DNA from: Marilutibacter penaei
GTDB lineage: Bacteria; Pseudomonadota; Gammaproteobacteria; Xanthomonadales; Xanthomonadaceae
Direction: 5' to 3'
Assembly: GCF_014145395.1 (NCBI RefSeq)
Contig: NZ_JACHTE010000007.1
Coordinates: 168,888 to 232,887 of the forward strand
DNA length: 64,000 nt
In this document: positions 1-9,744 of the stretch, piece after piece
How the letters are laid out: the number at the start of each line of letters is the position of its first letter
How positions within the stretch are numbered: the stretch's first letter is position 1
The notes under the pieces: model-generated
Database searches by the model: none
The model's input: the letters and a program-made list of their open reading frames with translations, nothing else
Told to the model about the DNA's origin: nothing
Program-made: the position numbers and the translations under genes

Positions 1-1143
1 GACTACACGATGTCCATCGAACCCACCGACAACCGCCTGCTGGTCTCGCTCGACCTGCCACTGGCAGCCCCGGACGACGCCTCGCTGTCGCTGGACCACG
101 GCCTGTTCGCCGACCGCCCGCAGTACGGTGTCAGCCGTTGGCGGATGCGTTCATCGCCCCCTGCTCGCTACCAGGCCACGCTCGACCCCGTGCAGCGCGC
201 TCGCGCGCTCGCGCTGCCCTCCGGCTTCAACCCGCGCACCCTCGCCCTCGCCTCGCAATGGCGAAGGGAGGCCGGTCCCGACGATGCCGCCATCGCCAAC
301 CGGGCCCTGCAATGGATCCGCGACGAGTTCGCCTACACGCTGACCACGCCCCTGCCGGGGCGGCATTCGGTCGACGAGTTCCTGTTCGACCACAAGGCCG
401 GCTTCTGCGAACACTTCAGCAGCGCCTTCGTGGTGCTGATGCGAAGCGCCGGCATCCCCGCGCGCGTGGTGACCGGTTACACCGGCGGCTACTACAACCG
501 CATCGGCGCATACTGGCTGGTACGCCGTTCCGACGCCCATGCCTGGACCGAGGTCTGGCTGCGCGGGCGCGGCTGGGTGCGCATCGACCCCACCGCCGCG
601 GTCGCACCGGAGCGCATCTACGACACCCTGGCCGACCGCACCCCGGGCGCCGGCGGCCTGCTCGGCGGGCTGGGTGCCACCCCCGCCCTGGAGTTCTCCG
701 ACTGGGTGCGTCGTGGCTGGAACGACCTCGTACTGGGTTTCGATGTCGAACGCCAACGCCACCTGTTCCGGCCCCTCGGCGTCGACGACATCGCGCCCGG
801 CCACCTGATCCTGATGTTCGGGCTGTTCGGTGCCCTCGCCCTGCTCTGGATGCTGTGGCTCAGCCAACGCGGCGAGCGCGATCCGGACCCGCTGCTACGG
901 GCCTGGCACCTCGTCGGTCGCCGCTACGCCCGGCTCGGCCTGGAGCGAGGGACGCACGAACCGGCACAGGCCTGGGCGGCGCGGGTGGCCGCGGAGCGGC
1001 CTGACCTGGGGCCGGACCTGCTTGAACTCAGCCAACGTTTCAGCGATTGGCGGTACGCTGTCGCCACGGGCACCCAGCGCCGGCTCATCCGTGAGCTGCG
1101 CGCGCATCGCCCCCGCCGCCGTGACCAGGGAGAACGTCGATGA
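1..1143 (+). CDS. Transglutaminase-like membrane protein (TgpA/DUF3488 family), 3' part
   Basis: The frame is open to the left edge, so the true start lies outside the window; the ATG at 10 is internal. The visible part has the papain-like transglutaminase core: Cys in AGFCEHFSSAF (codon 406-408), His in DAHAWTEVW (538-540) and Asp in RIDPTA (586-588). One transmembrane helix follows (about 805-860), then a basic cytoplasmic tail. In the family the missing N-terminal half is a multi-span membrane domain and the transglutaminase domain faces the periplasm. Its stop overlaps the next gene's start (ATGA at 1140-1143), which suggests co-transcription. The substrate is unknown. Confidence 0.85.
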   Translation, partial: DYTMSIEPTDNRLLVSLDLPLAAPDDASLSLDHGLFADRPQYGVSRWRMRSSPPARYQATLDPVQRARALALPSGFNPRTLALASQWRREAGPDDAAIANRALQWIRDEFAYTLTTPLPGRHSVDEFLFDHKAGFCEHFSSAFVVLMRSAGIPARVVTGYTGGYYNRIGAYWLVRRSDAHAWTEVWLRGRGWVRIDPTAAVAPERIYDTLADRTPGAGGLLGGLGATPALEFSDWVRRGWNDLVLGFDVERQRHLFRPLGVDDIAPGHLILMFGLFGALALLWMLWLSQRGERDPDPLLRAWHLVGRRYARLGLERGTHEPAQAWAARVAAERPDLGPDLLELSQRFSDWRYAVATGTQRRLIRELRAHRPRRRDQGERR

Positions 1144-1655
1144 AATCCAAGCCCAGACGCATGACCCGCGTAGGACGCGCCGTGCTCGCCGCCGCCGCGG
1201 TGACGGTGATGGCCGGCTGCGTGACCCAGCCCGCGCCGCTGCAGGGCGAATACGCGGCGATCACGCCGCGGATGGCGGCTGAAAGCGACGTCGCAGGCAG
1301 CACCGTGCGCTGGGGTGGGCGGGTGATCCAGGTGGAGCCTCGCGAGAACCGCACCTGCTTCGAAATGCTCTCCACCGACCTGAGCGACAATGCGCGCCCG
1401 TACTGGGCCAGCGACAATACCGGCGGTCGCTTCATTGCCTGCCGCAACGGCTTTTATGACCCCGCCCTCTTCGAACAGGGTCGCGAAGTCACGTTCACCG
1501 GCCGCGTCAGCGGCTACGAGAACCGCCGGATCGGGGGCTACGACTACCGTTTCCCGACCGTCGAGGCGGACGTGGTGTACCTGTGGCCGGTGCGCGAGCA
1601 GGTGGATGTCATCAACAATTACGCCGCGCCCTGGCCCTGGTGGGGCTGGTGGTGA
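1140..1655 (+). CDS. Slp family outer membrane lipoprotein
   Basis: A 171-residue protein with a basic N-terminus, a short Ala/Val-rich hydrophobic stretch and a lipobox, VMAGC, placing the lipidated Cys at residue 27. The mature part (APLQGEYAAITP, RWGGRVIQVE, ENRTCFEML, GRVSGYE) matches the Slp family of starvation-inducible outer membrane lipoproteins. It ends in a Trp/Pro-rich tail. A second possible start is Met8. It overlaps the upstream transglutaminase gene by four bases. The role of Slp proteins is poorly defined (envelope and stress response), so only the family is assigned. Confidence 0.85.
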   Translation: MKSKPRRMTRVGRAVLAAAAVTVMAGCVTQPAPLQGEYAAITPRMAAESDVAGSTVRWGGRVIQVEPRENRTCFEMLSTDLSDNARPYWASDNTGGRFIACRNGFYDPALFEQGREVTFTGRVSGYENRRIGGYDYRFPTVEADVVYLWPVREQVDVINNYAAPWPWWGWW

Positions 1656-1770
1656 GGCTGCGTCCCGCGCGAAGGCGCGGGTCGCCACCGCGGTGATGTC
1701 CTGCATGTGACACCGTCCCGGTTTGCCGCTACGCTCACCGCCCCGCCACGCTCCCAGGGAAGGAAGCCTC

Positions 1771-1989
1771 TTGATCCAGCGCCTGCGCACCACCACGAGC
1801 CGACTGATCGCCGGGGCCGTCGCCCTCGCCGGCGCCACCGTACTGCTGACGGACGGCTATCGCCTGCTGCTGGGCTCGCGCGAGCCCGATCTGCCCGCCA
1901 TCGGCCTGCTTGGGCTGATGGTCTACGGCACGTACCACTTCGGTCACTACTGCCTCCGGGGGCACCGCGCAGGTGGATACCGGCGCTGA
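1771..1989 (+). CDS. Small predicted membrane protein, unknown function
   Basis: The chosen start is TTG at 1771, because a purine-rich ribosome binding site (AGGGAAGGAAG, 1757-1766) sits just upstream. An in-frame ATG at 1723 is also open but has no comparable site. The product is about 72 residues with two hydrophobic segments (IAGAVALAGATVLLTDGY and AIGLLGLMVYGTYHFGHY) joined by a short charged loop, and a basic C-terminus. I do not recognise a family. It lies between the Slp gene and the convergent hinT gene. Confidence 0.5.
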   Translation: MIQRLRTTTSRLIAGAVALAGATVLLTDGYRLLLGSREPDLPAIGLLGLMVYGTYHFGHYCLRGHRAGGYRR

Positions 1990-2014
1990 AGCGGCCGGCG
2001 CGAGGCCAAAAATG

Positions 2015-2362
2015 TCAGGGCGTGCCGAAGTGGCCGAGCGGGGCCCCGGCGAGAAGATGCAGGTGGATCTGGAACACCGTCTGCCCCCCGTGTCCGTTGC
2101 AGTTCATGACGATGCGATACCCGTCCTCGGCGAAACCCTGTGCCTTGGCGTACCGGGCCGCGGCGACGGCCAGGCGGCCGAGCAGTTCCGCCTGGCCCGC
2201 CTCCACGTCATTGAGGGTCGCCACCGTTGCCTTCGGCACGAACAGCACGTGCACCGGAGCCTGCGGGGCGATGTCGCGGAAGGCGATCAGGTCGTCATCC
2301 TCGTAGACGATGTCGGCCGGGATCTCGCGGTTGATGATCTTGTGGAAAATGGTCTCTGCCAT
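2015..2362 (-). CDS. hinT: HIT (histidine triad) family nucleotide-binding protein, HinT-like
   Basis: The 115-residue length is typical of HinT purine nucleoside phosphoramidases. Family landmarks are present: IFHKIINREIPADIVYEDD at the start, IAPQAPVHVLFVPK in the middle and GGQTVFQIHLHLLAG near the end. The His-x-His-x-His motif is altered. Its first position is Gln98, while the middle His100 (the position of the catalytic nucleophile in Hint proteins) and His102 are kept. It is the last gene of the leftward dnaX-ybaB-recR-hinT run, 28 bases after recR. Confidence 0.9.
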   Translation of the reverse strand: MAETIFHKIINREIPADIVYEDDDLIAFRDIAPQAPVHVLFVPKATVATLNDVEAGQAELLGRLAVAAARYAKAQGFAEDGYRIVMNCNGHGGQTVFQIHLHLLAGAPLGHFGTP

Positions 2363-2390
2363 GGGCGTTTTCCTCGAACTCTAGATCGGG

Positions 2391-2987
2391 TCAAGGCACT
2401 TCGCTGCGGCTGCCGAAGGCATGCGAGAGCGTGCCACGATCGACGTACTCCAACTCGCCCCCCAACGGCAGGCCGTGCGCGGGCCGCATCGGCCGAACGC
2501 CGCGACCACGGGCAAGTTGCGACAGATAGTGCGCGGTGGCTTCGCCTTCCACGGTGGGGTTGGTCGCGATGATGAGCTCATGCACCTCCCCCTCGCCCAG
2601 GCGGGCATCGAGCGTGTCCAGCCCCAGTTCGGAAGGACCGATGCCGTCCAGCGGCGACAGCCGGCCCTGCAGCACGAAGTAGAGGCCGCGATAGCCGGTG
2701 GCCTGTTCGATCGCGAGGCGGTCGGCGGGCGATTCGACGACGCACAGCAGGTGGGCATCACGCGCGGCACTCGCACAGGTCGCGCATACCGGCGTCTCGC
2801 TGAAGTCGCGACAGCGGGAGCAATGCCCCACCTTCTCCACGGCATCGACCAGCGCCTGCGCCAGCCGGCGGCCACCCTCGCGTTCGCGCTCCAGCACGTG
2901 GTACGCCATGCGCTGGGCCGACTTGCGGCCCACGCCCGGCAGGACCCGGAAGGCGTCGATCAACTGCTCCAGCAGCGCCGAACTCAT
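2391..2987 (-). CDS. recR: Recombination mediator protein RecR
   Basis: RecR, with RecF and RecO, loads RecA onto gapped DNA. The 198 residues show an N-terminal helix-hairpin-helix region ([17 protein letters not shown], about 17-33), a four-cysteine zinc finger (CSRC and CATC, about 56-71), a Toprim domain ([10 protein letters not shown] onward) and the C-terminal [12 protein letters not shown]. The length matches the E. coli protein. It starts 7 bases after the ybaB stop, the standard dnaX-ybaB-recR operon arrangement. Confidence 0.97.
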   Translation of the reverse strand: MSSALLEQLIDAFRVLPGVGRKSAQRMAYHVLEREREGGRRLAQALVDAVEKVGHCSRCRDFSETPVCATCASAARDAHLLCVVESPADRLAIEQATGYRGLYFVLQGRLSPLDGIGPSELGLDTLDARLGEGEVHELIIATNPTVEGEATAHYLSQLARGRGVRPMRPAHGLPLGGELEYVDRGTLSHAFGSRSEVP

Positions 2988-2994
2988 CGACGAC

Positions 2995-3324
2995 TCAGAA
3001 CGGGAGCTTCATGCCAGGCGGCAGCGGCATGCCGGCGGTTGCCGACCCCATCCGTGCCTGCGACTCCTGGTTGGCCTTGTTGACCGCGTCGTTGATGGCG
3101 GCGGCGATCAGGTCCTCGGCCATTTCGGGATCGGACAGCACGCTGGGGTCGATGCGCACTTTCCGGCACTCCATCCGACCGGTCAGGGTCACGCTGACCA
3201 TGCCGCCGCCGGCGTTGCCGGTCACTTCCACGTTGGCCAGTTCTTCCTGCGCCTTCTGCAGGTTTTCCTGCATCTTCTGCGCCTGTTGCATGAGTTGGGC
3301 GATGTTTCCGCGCATGTTGGTCAC
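2995..3324 (-). CDS. ybaB: YbaB/EbfC family nucleoid-associated protein
   Basis: A 109-residue protein with the family start [20 protein letters not shown], the core [23 protein letters not shown] and the acidic segment [22 protein letters not shown]. Homologues form dimeric tweezers that bind DNA without strict sequence specificity. It sits between dnaX and recR, as in most proteobacteria, and is probably translated from the same mRNA. Confidence 0.95.
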   Translation of the reverse strand: MTNMRGNIAQLMQQAQKMQENLQKAQEELANVEVTGNAGGGMVSVTLTGRMECRKVRIDPSVLSDPEMAEDLIAAAINDAVNKANQESQARMGSATAGMPLPPGMKLPF

Positions 3325-3352
3325 TCTTGGTAGGGGTCCGCGGGGGACGGGG

Positions 3353-5155
3353 TCAGCCCTCGTCGAAGGGCCGGATCGAATCGGGGACGACGCGGGCGCC
3401 GCGTTGCTGGATCAGGCGCTGGACGTCGGGATCGTTCATGAAAAGCGCTTCTGCTTCGCTCTGGCGTGCATCGCGGGCACGCTCCCGGCGCGCATGCAGG
3501 GACTCGTCCAGGTCCCGTGCGGCCTCGAAACGGATCTCGGGCGATGCGCCCAGCACGGGGGCCAGCGCCTCGCGCAGTTGCTCGACCGCCAACGGCATCC
3601 GCAGGTGCGCGTCCTGGTCCGCCAGGGCCAGCACGAGGGCATCCTCCGCATGGGCGGTGAACACGGCGTGCTCGGCCAGCAGGCGTGCGGGCCCCTTGAG
3701 CACCTCCAGCCGGTCCACCACCCGATGCCAGTCGTCTGCATCGGCGATGATGCGCGTGCCCCACGCCGCTTCGGCCGGTGCGGCCTCCGCGACGGACGCG
3801 GCAACCGGCTCCGGTGTCCGGTCCGGTGCGGGATCCGGGCCCGGGAAAGGGACGGGACGTGGGCCGCCCGTCGACGGCGATTCGCCCGGCAGTGGGGCAG
3901 CGCGCGCGGTCGCTGCGGCCGCGCCCGGGGTACGCTCAATGTCGCCACCATCGCGCGGCCGGGTGGACCGGTCCCCGGCCGGCTCGGGTTCCGGTTCAGC
4001 GCTCGAAGCGCGGGATGCCTGCGACGCGGGCGCCGACGGCGCCGAGGGCTCACGCCCACCGCCGCCGGGACGGAACGCCAGCATCCGCAGCAGGGTCATC
4101 TCGAAACCCGCGCGGGGACTGGGCGCATAGCCAAGGTCGCGCCGCCCATTGAGTGCCATCTGGTACCAGAGCTGCACGACTTCCGGCCGCGTCGCCCCGG
4201 CTACCGACTCGACGTCGACACCGTCAGTCGCGATTTCGACGCCCGGGACCAGTTGCCGTACCTGCACGCGGTGCAGGGCTTCTGACAGGGCATCCAGCAC
4301 CCCCGCCCAGTCGGGCGAGAAGTCGGCCAGCGTCGCCACCTCGCCCAGCAGGCGTTCGCCGTCGCCGTCCGCCAGCGCATCGAGCAGGGCGGACACGCGC
4401 GTCCGGTCGACCGTGCCGAGCATGGTCGCCACCGCCGCATCGCCGAGCACCATGCCGTCGGTCCCGGCCCCGGTATAGGCAATGGCCTGGTCGAGCAGCG
4501 AAAGCCCATCGCGCAGGCTGCCGTCGGCGCCATGCGCGATCTGGCGCACCGCGCCGCTTTCCGCATCAATGCCTTCCGCGGCGAGTATCTTCTCGATCTG
4601 GCCGGTGATCTGGGCCTCGTCCAGGCGCTTGAGGTTGAACTGCAGGCACCGCGACAGCACGGTCACCGGCAACTTCTGCGGGTCGGTGGTTGCCAGCAGG
4701 AACTTCACGTGCCCCGGTGGCTCCTCCAGCGTCTTGAGCAGCGCGTTGAACGCGCTCTTCGACAGCATGTGCACTTCGTCGATCAGGTACACCTTCACCC
4801 GCCCGCGGCTGGGCATGTACTGGGCGTTGTCGATGACCTCGCGCACGTCGTCCACGCCGGTGTTGCTCGCCGCGTCGATCTCCAGCAGGTCGATGAACCG
4901 GCCGGCATCGATGTCGCGGCAGGACGCGCACTCGCCGCAGGGGTCGGCCGAGGTGCCCTGCTCGCAGTTCAGCGACTTGGCGAAGATCCGCGCGATGGTC
5001 GTCTTGCCGACGCCACGGGTGCCGGTGAACAGGAAGGCATGATGGATGCGGCCCGAGTCCAGGGCATTGGTCAGCGCCTTCACCACGTGCTCCTGCCCGA
5101 CCAGTTCGGCGAAGCGCCGCGGGCGCCACTTGCGTGCGAGGACGAGGTAGGACAT
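3353..5155 (-). CDS. dnaX: DNA polymerase III subunit tau/gamma (DnaX)
   Basis: Clamp-loader ATPase. The start chosen is [20 protein letters not shown] at 5155; the open frame continues upstream but without family similarity. The 600-residue product has a Walker A (GTRGVGKTT), a zinc site (CEQ...CGECASC), a DEVHML Walker B, an SRC sensor, then a long Ala/Pro/Glu-rich linker and a C-terminal domain that in tau binds the polymerase alpha subunit. No A-rich slippery heptamer of the E. coli type is visible in the gene, so there is no sign of a frameshift-made gamma form. It is the first gene of the operon with ybaB and recR. Confidence 0.96.
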   Translation of the reverse strand: MSYLVLARKWRPRRFAELVGQEHVVKALTNALDSGRIHHAFLFTGTRGVGKTTIARIFAKSLNCEQGTSADPCGECASCRDIDAGRFIDLLEIDAASNTGVDDVREVIDNAQYMPSRGRVKVYLIDEVHMLSKSAFNALLKTLEEPPGHVKFLLATTDPQKLPVTVLSRCLQFNLKRLDEAQITGQIEKILAAEGIDAESGAVRQIAHGADGSLRDGLSLLDQAIAYTGAGTDGMVLGDAAVATMLGTVDRTRVSALLDALADGDGERLLGEVATLADFSPDWAGVLDALSEALHRVQVRQLVPGVEIATDGVDVESVAGATRPEVVQLWYQMALNGRRDLGYAPSPRAGFEMTLLRMLAFRPGGGGREPSAPSAPASQASRASSAEPEPEPAGDRSTRPRDGGDIERTPGAAAATARAAPLPGESPSTGGPRPVPFPGPDPAPDRTPEPVAASVAEAAPAEAAWGTRIIADADDWHRVVDRLEVLKGPARLLAEHAVFTAHAEDALVLALADQDAHLRMPLAVEQLREALAPVLGASPEIRFEAARDLDESLHARRERARDARQSEAEALFMNDPDVQRLIQQRGARVVPDSIRPFDEG

Positions 5156-5331
5156 GGAGCGGCGCTGGAACCTCTGCAGGGCCCGCGATGGCCGCGGGAC
5201 GGGACGTGGACCCATAGTGTGCCATGCCCGCGCGGACCTGCCGCGCCTGAACGACACCGCTTGTGGCAAGCCCCCGCCAGCGTTAGACTTTGCGCCCCTC
5301 GGGGCGTGCCCTGCATGCCACGGGGTCCAGC

Positions 5332-5424
5332 GGAGAGGTGTCCGAGTGGTTGAAGGAGCACGCCTGGAAAGTGTGTAAGCGTCTAAACCGCGCTTCGGGG
5401 GTTCGAATCCCCCTCTCTCCGCCA
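5332..5424 (+). tRNA. tRNA-Ser (anticodon GGA)
   Basis: A 93-base class II tRNA with a long variable arm. The acceptor arm GGAGAGG pairs with CCTCTCC, discriminator G and encoded CCA follow, and the T arm is GGGGGTTCGAATCCCCC. The anticodon loop is CTGGAAA in the stem CACGC/GTGTG. It diverges from dnaX. Confidence 0.97.
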
Positions 5425-5490
5425 AATTCCAAGCGTTCCGTCCCGTCCTCGCGCCCGCGGCGCAGTGACCGGCAGGAATCGCGCTTCCAT

Positions 5491-5598
5491 GGTGGCCCCG
5501 TCGGCCCCTCGCGACGCTAGGTCGAAAACTCCGCCAGGGCCGGAAGGCAGCAACGGTATCGATCGACGCGGGCGCCGAGGATCGTTGGCGGGGCCGCC
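5491..5598 (+). ncRNA. ffs: 4.5S signal recognition particle RNA (bacterial small type)
   Basis: The conserved apical SRP motif GCCAGGGCCGGAAGGCAGCA lies at 5533-5552. The ends GGTGGCCCCG (5491-5500) and CGGGGCCGCC (5589-5598) pair perfectly and set the limits at about 108 bases. The RNA partners with Ffh to target nascent membrane proteins. It lies just downstream of tRNA-Ser and upstream of the 3' end of a leftward gene. The ends are inferred from the helix. Confidence 0.93.
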
Positions 5599-5675
5599 GC
5601 CTTTCCGATACCCGCGCCGTGAGCTGTCTGGCTTGTCCTGCCGGTCCGCTTTGCCGGTGTCGCCAGAACGGGATA

Positions 5676-6689
5676 TCAGTGCGAGGCGCCGGGCACGACG
5701 CCCAGCGCATCGGGTTCGCGGCCGGTTGGCCAGCGGTCCACGACTTCCCAGCGCGCGGTATCGACCACCGCGATCTCGTCACCGCCGCTGATCGCGACGT
5801 AGGCACGCGGCCTCCGCGGATCGACCGCCACGCCGATCGGCAGGCCGGCGCGGCCCAGCAGCGTCTCCCGGTACGCGCCCCCTGTCTCCAGCAGTTCGAC
5901 GGTCGCCACCCGCTGCTTCGTGGCGGTATCGAACACCGCCAGTTCGCCCGCGCGCGCGTTGGTCACCAGCGCGTGCCGGTCATCGGGCGTGAACACCACG
6001 CGGATCGGAAAGCCGGGGCTGTCCAGCGTGTGCAGGACCTCCAGGCTGTCGGGATCGTGCACGGTCACCGTGCCCGCCGCGCGATTGCTGACCCACACTT
6101 CGCCCGGTCGGGTGGCGATGCCCTCCGCGCCTTCACCGGCCGATGCCTCCACGGCGGCCTGCGTGGCGAGGTCGATCCGGGTCACGGTCCCGGCACCGAT
6201 CTTGCTGACGTAGGCCACCGTCCCGTCTGGCGACAGCGCGACCATGTGGCCGGTGCCCTCGCCCACCGCGATCGCCTCGACGACCTGCCCGGCATCGAGA
6301 TCCACCACCACCAGGTCAGCGGTCGCTTCCGTGGTCACGATCACCCGGCTCTCCGACAGGAACCGGATGCCATGCGGTCGCCCGTGCGGCGCGATGTCCA
6401 CCGTGCGCGGCGCCTCCGCTCCGGTCAGGTCCAGCACGGTCAGGCTGTGGCCCGCCGTATCGGCGCCGTAGTTGGTCACCACGGCACGGCGCCCCTCGGC
6501 ATCCACCGCGATCTCGTGAGGCGCCACGCCGGTGTCGAGCATCCGAGTGCGCTTGCCGTCCTCCAGCGAAAGGAACCACACGGTATCGGCCGACTTGTTG
6601 CCCACCAGCAATTCGTCCGCGTGCGTGGAAAGCGGCATGGACAGGAGGGAAGCGACGACGGACAGCGACAGGTACGGCAAGACGCGCAT
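5676..6689 (-). CDS. Periplasmic YVTN-type beta-propeller protein (YncE-like)
   Basis: A 337-residue protein with a cleavable signal peptide (hydrophobic core to STHA, about residues 1-24). It then has repeated propeller blades with the hallmark pattern of the YVTN family: VGNKSADTVWFLSLEDGK, VTNYGADTAGHSLTVLDL, VSKIGAGTVTRIDL, VSNRAAGTVTVHDP, VTNARAGELAVFDT. Homologues are periplasmic seven-bladed proteins of uncertain role. It appears monocistronic, with a gap of about 50 bases to moaE upstream. Confidence 0.85.
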   Translation of the reverse strand: MRVLPYLSLSVVASLLSMPLSTHADELLVGNKSADTVWFLSLEDGKRTRMLDTGVAPHEIAVDAEGRRAVVTNYGADTAGHSLTVLDLTGAEAPRTVDIAPHGRPHGIRFLSESRVIVTTEATADLVVVDLDAGQVVEAIAVGEGTGHMVALSPDGTVAYVSKIGAGTVTRIDLATQAAVEASAGEGAEGIATRPGEVWVSNRAAGTVTVHDPDSLEVLHTLDSPGFPIRVVFTPDDRHALVTNARAGELAVFDTATKQRVATVELLETGGAYRETLLGRAGLPIGVAVDPRRPRAYVAISGGDEIAVVDTARWEVVDRWPTGREPDALGVVPGASH

Positions 6690-6743
6690 TGGGCTCTCCC
6701 GGCTCCGGACTGGACCGGACCAGCCTACCCCGCCAGCGCCGGT

Positions 6744-7178
6744 TCAGTCGCGCGGAGCGCCTTCGTCGGGATGTTTCCAGCCCGCGTCGCCGTCGGCATA
6801 GGACTCCCGCTTCCAGATCGGTACGCGGGCCTTCACTTCATCGATGATGTAGCGGCACGCCTCGAAGGCAGCCCCGCGGTGCGCGGCACTGACGCCCACC
6901 CACACGGCGAGCTCGCCGATCGCGACGGCGCCATGGCGATGCACGCAACGGGCGTCGAGGACCTCGAACTTCGCCAGCGCCTCGTGGATCACCGCCTCCC
7001 CTTCGCGCGCAGCCAGTGCCGGGTAGGCGTCGTAGTGCAACGCCACCACCGCACGGCCTTCGTGGTGGTCGCGCACCCAACCCTCGAAGCCGGCGTAGGC
7101 GCCCGCGCGGGCGTCCAGCAATGCCTCGCGCAGGGGAGCGACGTCGAAAGGGCGGTCGGACAAGTCGAACCGTCGCAC
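6744..7178 (-). CDS. moaE: Molybdopterin synthase catalytic subunit MoaE
   Basis: MoaE transfers sulphur from thiocarboxylated MoaD to precursor Z, making molybdopterin. The start taken is GTG at 7178 (reading MRRFDLSDRPFDV), directly after the moaD stop. That gives 144 residues, close to the E. coli length. The open frame upstream of it is moaD sequence in another frame. Recognisable parts are GAYAGFEGWVRDHHEGRAVVALHYDAYP, CVHRHGAVAIGELAVWVGVSAAHR and a C-terminal VPIWKRESYADG with the catalytic Lys. It is the last gene of the moa operon. Confidence 0.95.
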   Translation of the reverse strand: MRRFDLSDRPFDVAPLREALLDARAGAYAGFEGWVRDHHEGRAVVALHYDAYPALAAREGEAVIHEALAKFEVLDARCVHRHGAVAIGELAVWVGVSAAHRGAAFEACRYIIDEVKARVPIWKRESYADGDAGWKHPDEGAPRD

Positions 7179-7179
7179 C

Positions 7180-7428
7180 TCAGCCCCCCGACACCGGTGG
7201 GATGAAGGCCACCTCCGTGCCGGCGCGCGGCGCCTCGTCCCAGCTTGCGAAGGCGCCGTCCACCGCGACCCGCAGGCGTTCGACCGGGAACGCGAACCCG
7301 TGGCAGGCCTGCAGGTGCGCGTAAAGATCCCGAAGGGCAGGCGCATCGGTCTGCACGGTTTCCTCGGCCCGTCCCGCCGCGTCGCGCAGGCTGGCGAAGT
7401 ACAGCACCGTCAGTCGGACACTGCTCAC
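7180..7428 (-). CDS. moaD: Molybdopterin synthase sulphur carrier subunit MoaD
   Basis: An 82-residue ubiquitin-fold protein starting with GTG ([16 protein letters not shown]) and ending in the required Gly-Gly (FIPPVSGG), which is adenylated and thiocarboxylated. Its start overlaps the moaC stop (GTGA), and its stop lies one base before the moaE start, so translation is probably coupled. Confidence 0.95.
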   Translation of the reverse strand: MSSVRLTVLYFASLRDAAGRAEETVQTDAPALRDLYAHLQACHGFAFPVERLRVAVDGAFASWDEAPRAGTEVAFIPPVSGG

Positions 7429-7913
7429 AGCGTCCCCACGTCGCGACGCCCGCCGCGCTTGCCGAGCAGCTTCGCCGGGCCCAGCACGATCCGGTGCGAC
7501 AGGGCCTTGCACATGTCGTACACCGTTAGCGCGGCCACCGTCGCGCCGGTCAACGCCTCCATCTCGACGCCGGTGCGATGCGTGGTGCGCACGCTGCACT
7601 CGATCCGAAGCACGTTCGCGCCGTCCCAGTCGATGCCGATGCGACAGCCGTCGATCGGCAAGGGGTGGCAGAACGGGATCAGCTCATGTGTACGCTTCAC
7701 CGCCATCGTGCCCGCGATCACGGCGGTGTCGACGATGCCGCCCTTCGCACTGCGAAGGCCGCTGTCACGCAACTGTGCGGCCACTCCGACCGGAAAGCGG
7801 ACCCGGCATTCCGCGCGTGCCTCCCGCCGGGTCGATGTCTTGTCCGAAACATCGACCATGGCCGGACGCCCGTCCGGGTCGAGGTGCGTGAGCGTGCGCG
7901 ATCGCGAGGTCAT
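7425..7913 (-). CDS. moaC: Cyclic pyranopterin monophosphate synthase MoaC
   Basis: It converts the MoaA product to cyclic pyranopterin monophosphate. The 162-residue product starts at [20 protein letters not shown]. It carries family motifs [17 protein letters not shown], the active-site region [12 protein letters not shown], and [25 protein letters not shown]. The longer open frame upstream is moaA sequence out of frame. It lies 19 bases after moaA and overlaps moaD by four bases. Confidence 0.96.
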   Translation of the reverse strand: MTSRSRTLTHLDPDGRPAMVDVSDKTSTRREARAECRVRFPVGVAAQLRDSGLRSAKGGIVDTAVIAGTMAVKRTHELIPFCHPLPIDGCRIGIDWDGANVLRIECSVRTTHRTGVEMEALTGATVAALTVYDMCKALSHRIVLGPAKLLGKRGGRRDVGTL

Positions 7914-7932
7914 GGCTGCATTGTAGGCCGGC

Positions 7933-8976
7933 TCAGCCGCCCACCAGGTACATCTCCACGTGCCGGCGTCCCGCCGTACCGCTGCCGCGCAACTCGCTGT
8001 ATCGATCGGCACGCGCCGACCAGATATCCGCGACACGTGCCGCCAGGGCATCCCCGCCCTCCGCCAGGGCCGGCCGCAGGTCGTGACCCGTACCCGCGAA
8101 CAGGCAGGTGTAAAGCGTGCCGTCCGCCGACACCCGGGCGCGATGGCAGTCGCCGCAGAACGGCGCACTGACCGAACTGATGAAACCGACCTCCCCCGAG
8201 CCGTCCTCGAAGGCGTAGCGTTTCGCCACTTCGCCGCGGTAGTGGGGGTCCAGCGGCCGCAACGGCCAGCGCGCGTGGATGCGGTCGCGCAGTTCCGCCG
8301 ACGGCACCACGCCTTCGGGCCGCCAGCGATTGCAGGTCCCCACGTCCATGTACTCGATGAAGCGGACCACGATGCCGCTGCCCCGGAAGCGTTCGACCAG
8401 CGGCAGCACCTCGCCCTCATTGACGCCACGCTGGACCACGCAGTTGAGCTTGATCGCGTCGAACCCCGCCAGGCGCGCCGCCTCGATGCCGGCAAGCACG
8501 TCCGGCACGCGCCCGCGCCCGCCGGACATCGTCGCGAAGATACCGGCATCGAGCGCATCCAGGCTGATCGTCACCCGCCTGAGACCGGCTTCGCGCAGGG
8601 CGGGGGCATGCCGGGGCAGGAGGACGCCATTGGTGGTCAGGGCCATGTCTTCGATGCCGTCGATCCGCGCCAGGCGCTCCACCAGCCGCGGCAGGTCCCG
8701 CCGCAGCAGCGGTTCGCCACCGGTCAACCGGAGCTTGCGCATGCCCAGCCGTACGAAGGCGCGCACCAGCCTTTCGATCTCGTCGAAGGACAGCCGCGAT
8801 GCCGCGTCGAACCCATGGTCCTCGGGGATCTCGTCCGCGGGCATGCAGTACGGACAGCGGAAGTTGCACGCCTCGATCACCGAGAGGCGCAGATCGTGCA
8901 GTGGACGGGACAGCCGGTCGCGCGGCGGGACGCCCGGCACGGCCGGGTCCACGCCCGTCGGCGCGGCCGCGCTCAC
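7933..8976 (-). CDS. moaA: GTP 3',8-cyclase MoaA (radical SAM)
   Basis: First step of molybdenum cofactor synthesis. The start taken is GTG at 8976, which overlaps the upstream hydrolase stop (GTGA). The 347-residue protein has the N-terminal radical SAM cluster motif CNFRCPYC, the GGEPLLR loop and a second C-terminal cluster ([19 protein letters not shown]). It ends in the Gly-Gly tail (MYLVGG) needed for activity in MoaA proteins. An open extension upstream of the GTG is antisense or other-gene sequence. Confidence 0.95.
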   Translation of the reverse strand: MSAAAPTGVDPAVPGVPPRDRLSRPLHDLRLSVIEACNFRCPYCMPADEIPEDHGFDAASRLSFDEIERLVRAFVRLGMRKLRLTGGEPLLRRDLPRLVERLARIDGIEDMALTTNGVLLPRHAPALREAGLRRVTISLDALDAGIFATMSGGRGRVPDVLAGIEAARLAGFDAIKLNCVVQRGVNEGEVLPLVERFRGSGIVVRFIEYMDVGTCNRWRPEGVVPSAELRDRIHARWPLRPLDPHYRGEVAKRYAFEDGSGEVGFISSVSAPFCGDCHRARVSADGTLYTCLFAGTGHDLRPALAEGGDALAARVADIWSARADRYSELRGSGTAGRRHVEMYLVGG

Positions 8977-9743
8977 GTGTGCTCCACCGGCAAGGCCACC
9001 GGATCCGCCAGCGGCAGGAGCTCGCCGGGCCGCAGGATGCGATGGCCGCGCGCCTCCAGCGCTTCGCCATCGGCCTGGCTGGCATAGTGATACAACACGC
9101 AACGCGACAGCAGGGCCGCCGGATACTCGCGCTCGAGATCGTCGATGCCGCTGTGCGACGGGTTGCCGGTCAGGCCGCAGTCGTGCGCGATGAGTTCGCC
9201 CGCGTCGGCGGCGCGTGCGAGCTGTTCCGGAATCGGACGGGTGTCGCCGGTCCAGACCAGACTCCCTCGCAGGCGCAGTCCGAATGCCGTATCGGGCCAG
9301 TGGTGGCGCGTCGGGAATACCTCGAGTCGCTGGCCTTCGTGCCAGAAATGGTTGCCGACCGGGATCACGTGGAACGCGTCCCAGAAGTTCACGCCGCCCT
9401 CGGCGAGCGCGTTGGGATAGCTGCCGACCCGCTGGTGCAGCAGCGGGACGAGGGGCGCGGGCACGTAGACCCGTACCCGTCCCCGCCAGGCCGGATCGAA
9501 CCAGCTCTCGACGAACAGCCGCTCGAAACCGGCCACATGGTCCAGGTGGGTATGGGTGACGAACAGTGCGCGCGGTGGCGCGCCGTAGTGGGCCAGGAAC
9601 GCGGTCAGGCCCTCGCCGCCGCAATCGATGGACAGCCAGGGCAGGCCCTCGCGCTCGACGGTCGCCATCGCCGAGCCGAGCTCGACGGCGGACGCACTGC
9701 CCACCCCCTGCAACCGCAAGTGCCAGGCGGAACGCGCGCCCAC
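8973..9743 (-). CDS. Metallo-beta-lactamase fold hydrolase, RNase Z-like
   Basis: A 256-residue protein with the metal-binding signature THTHLDH and additional likely ligands in the DTRP and HDC segments, the usual order for the metallo-beta-lactamase superfamily. The domain arrangement resembles small RNase Z-like hydrolases, but the substrate cannot be read from sequence. The start is GTG at 9743, one base after the kdkA stop, and the stop overlaps the moaA start. This places the gene inside the kdkA-moa transcription unit. Confidence 0.8.
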   Translation of the reverse strand: MGARSAWHLRLQGVGSASAVELGSAMATVEREGLPWLSIDCGGEGLTAFLAHYGAPPRALFVTHTHLDHVAGFERLFVESWFDPAWRGRVRVYVPAPLVPLLHQRVGSYPNALAEGGVNFWDAFHVIPVGNHFWHEGQRLEVFPTRHHWPDTAFGLRLRGSLVWTGDTRPIPEQLARAADAGELIAHDCGLTGNPSHSGIDDLEREYPAALLSRCVLYHYASQADGEALEARGHRILRPGELLPLADPVALPVEHT

Positions 9744-9744
9744 T

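Noticed and set aside
3353..5155. Programmed frameshift in dnaX making a gamma subunit
   Set aside because: No A-rich slippery heptamer or equivalent seen in the gene.
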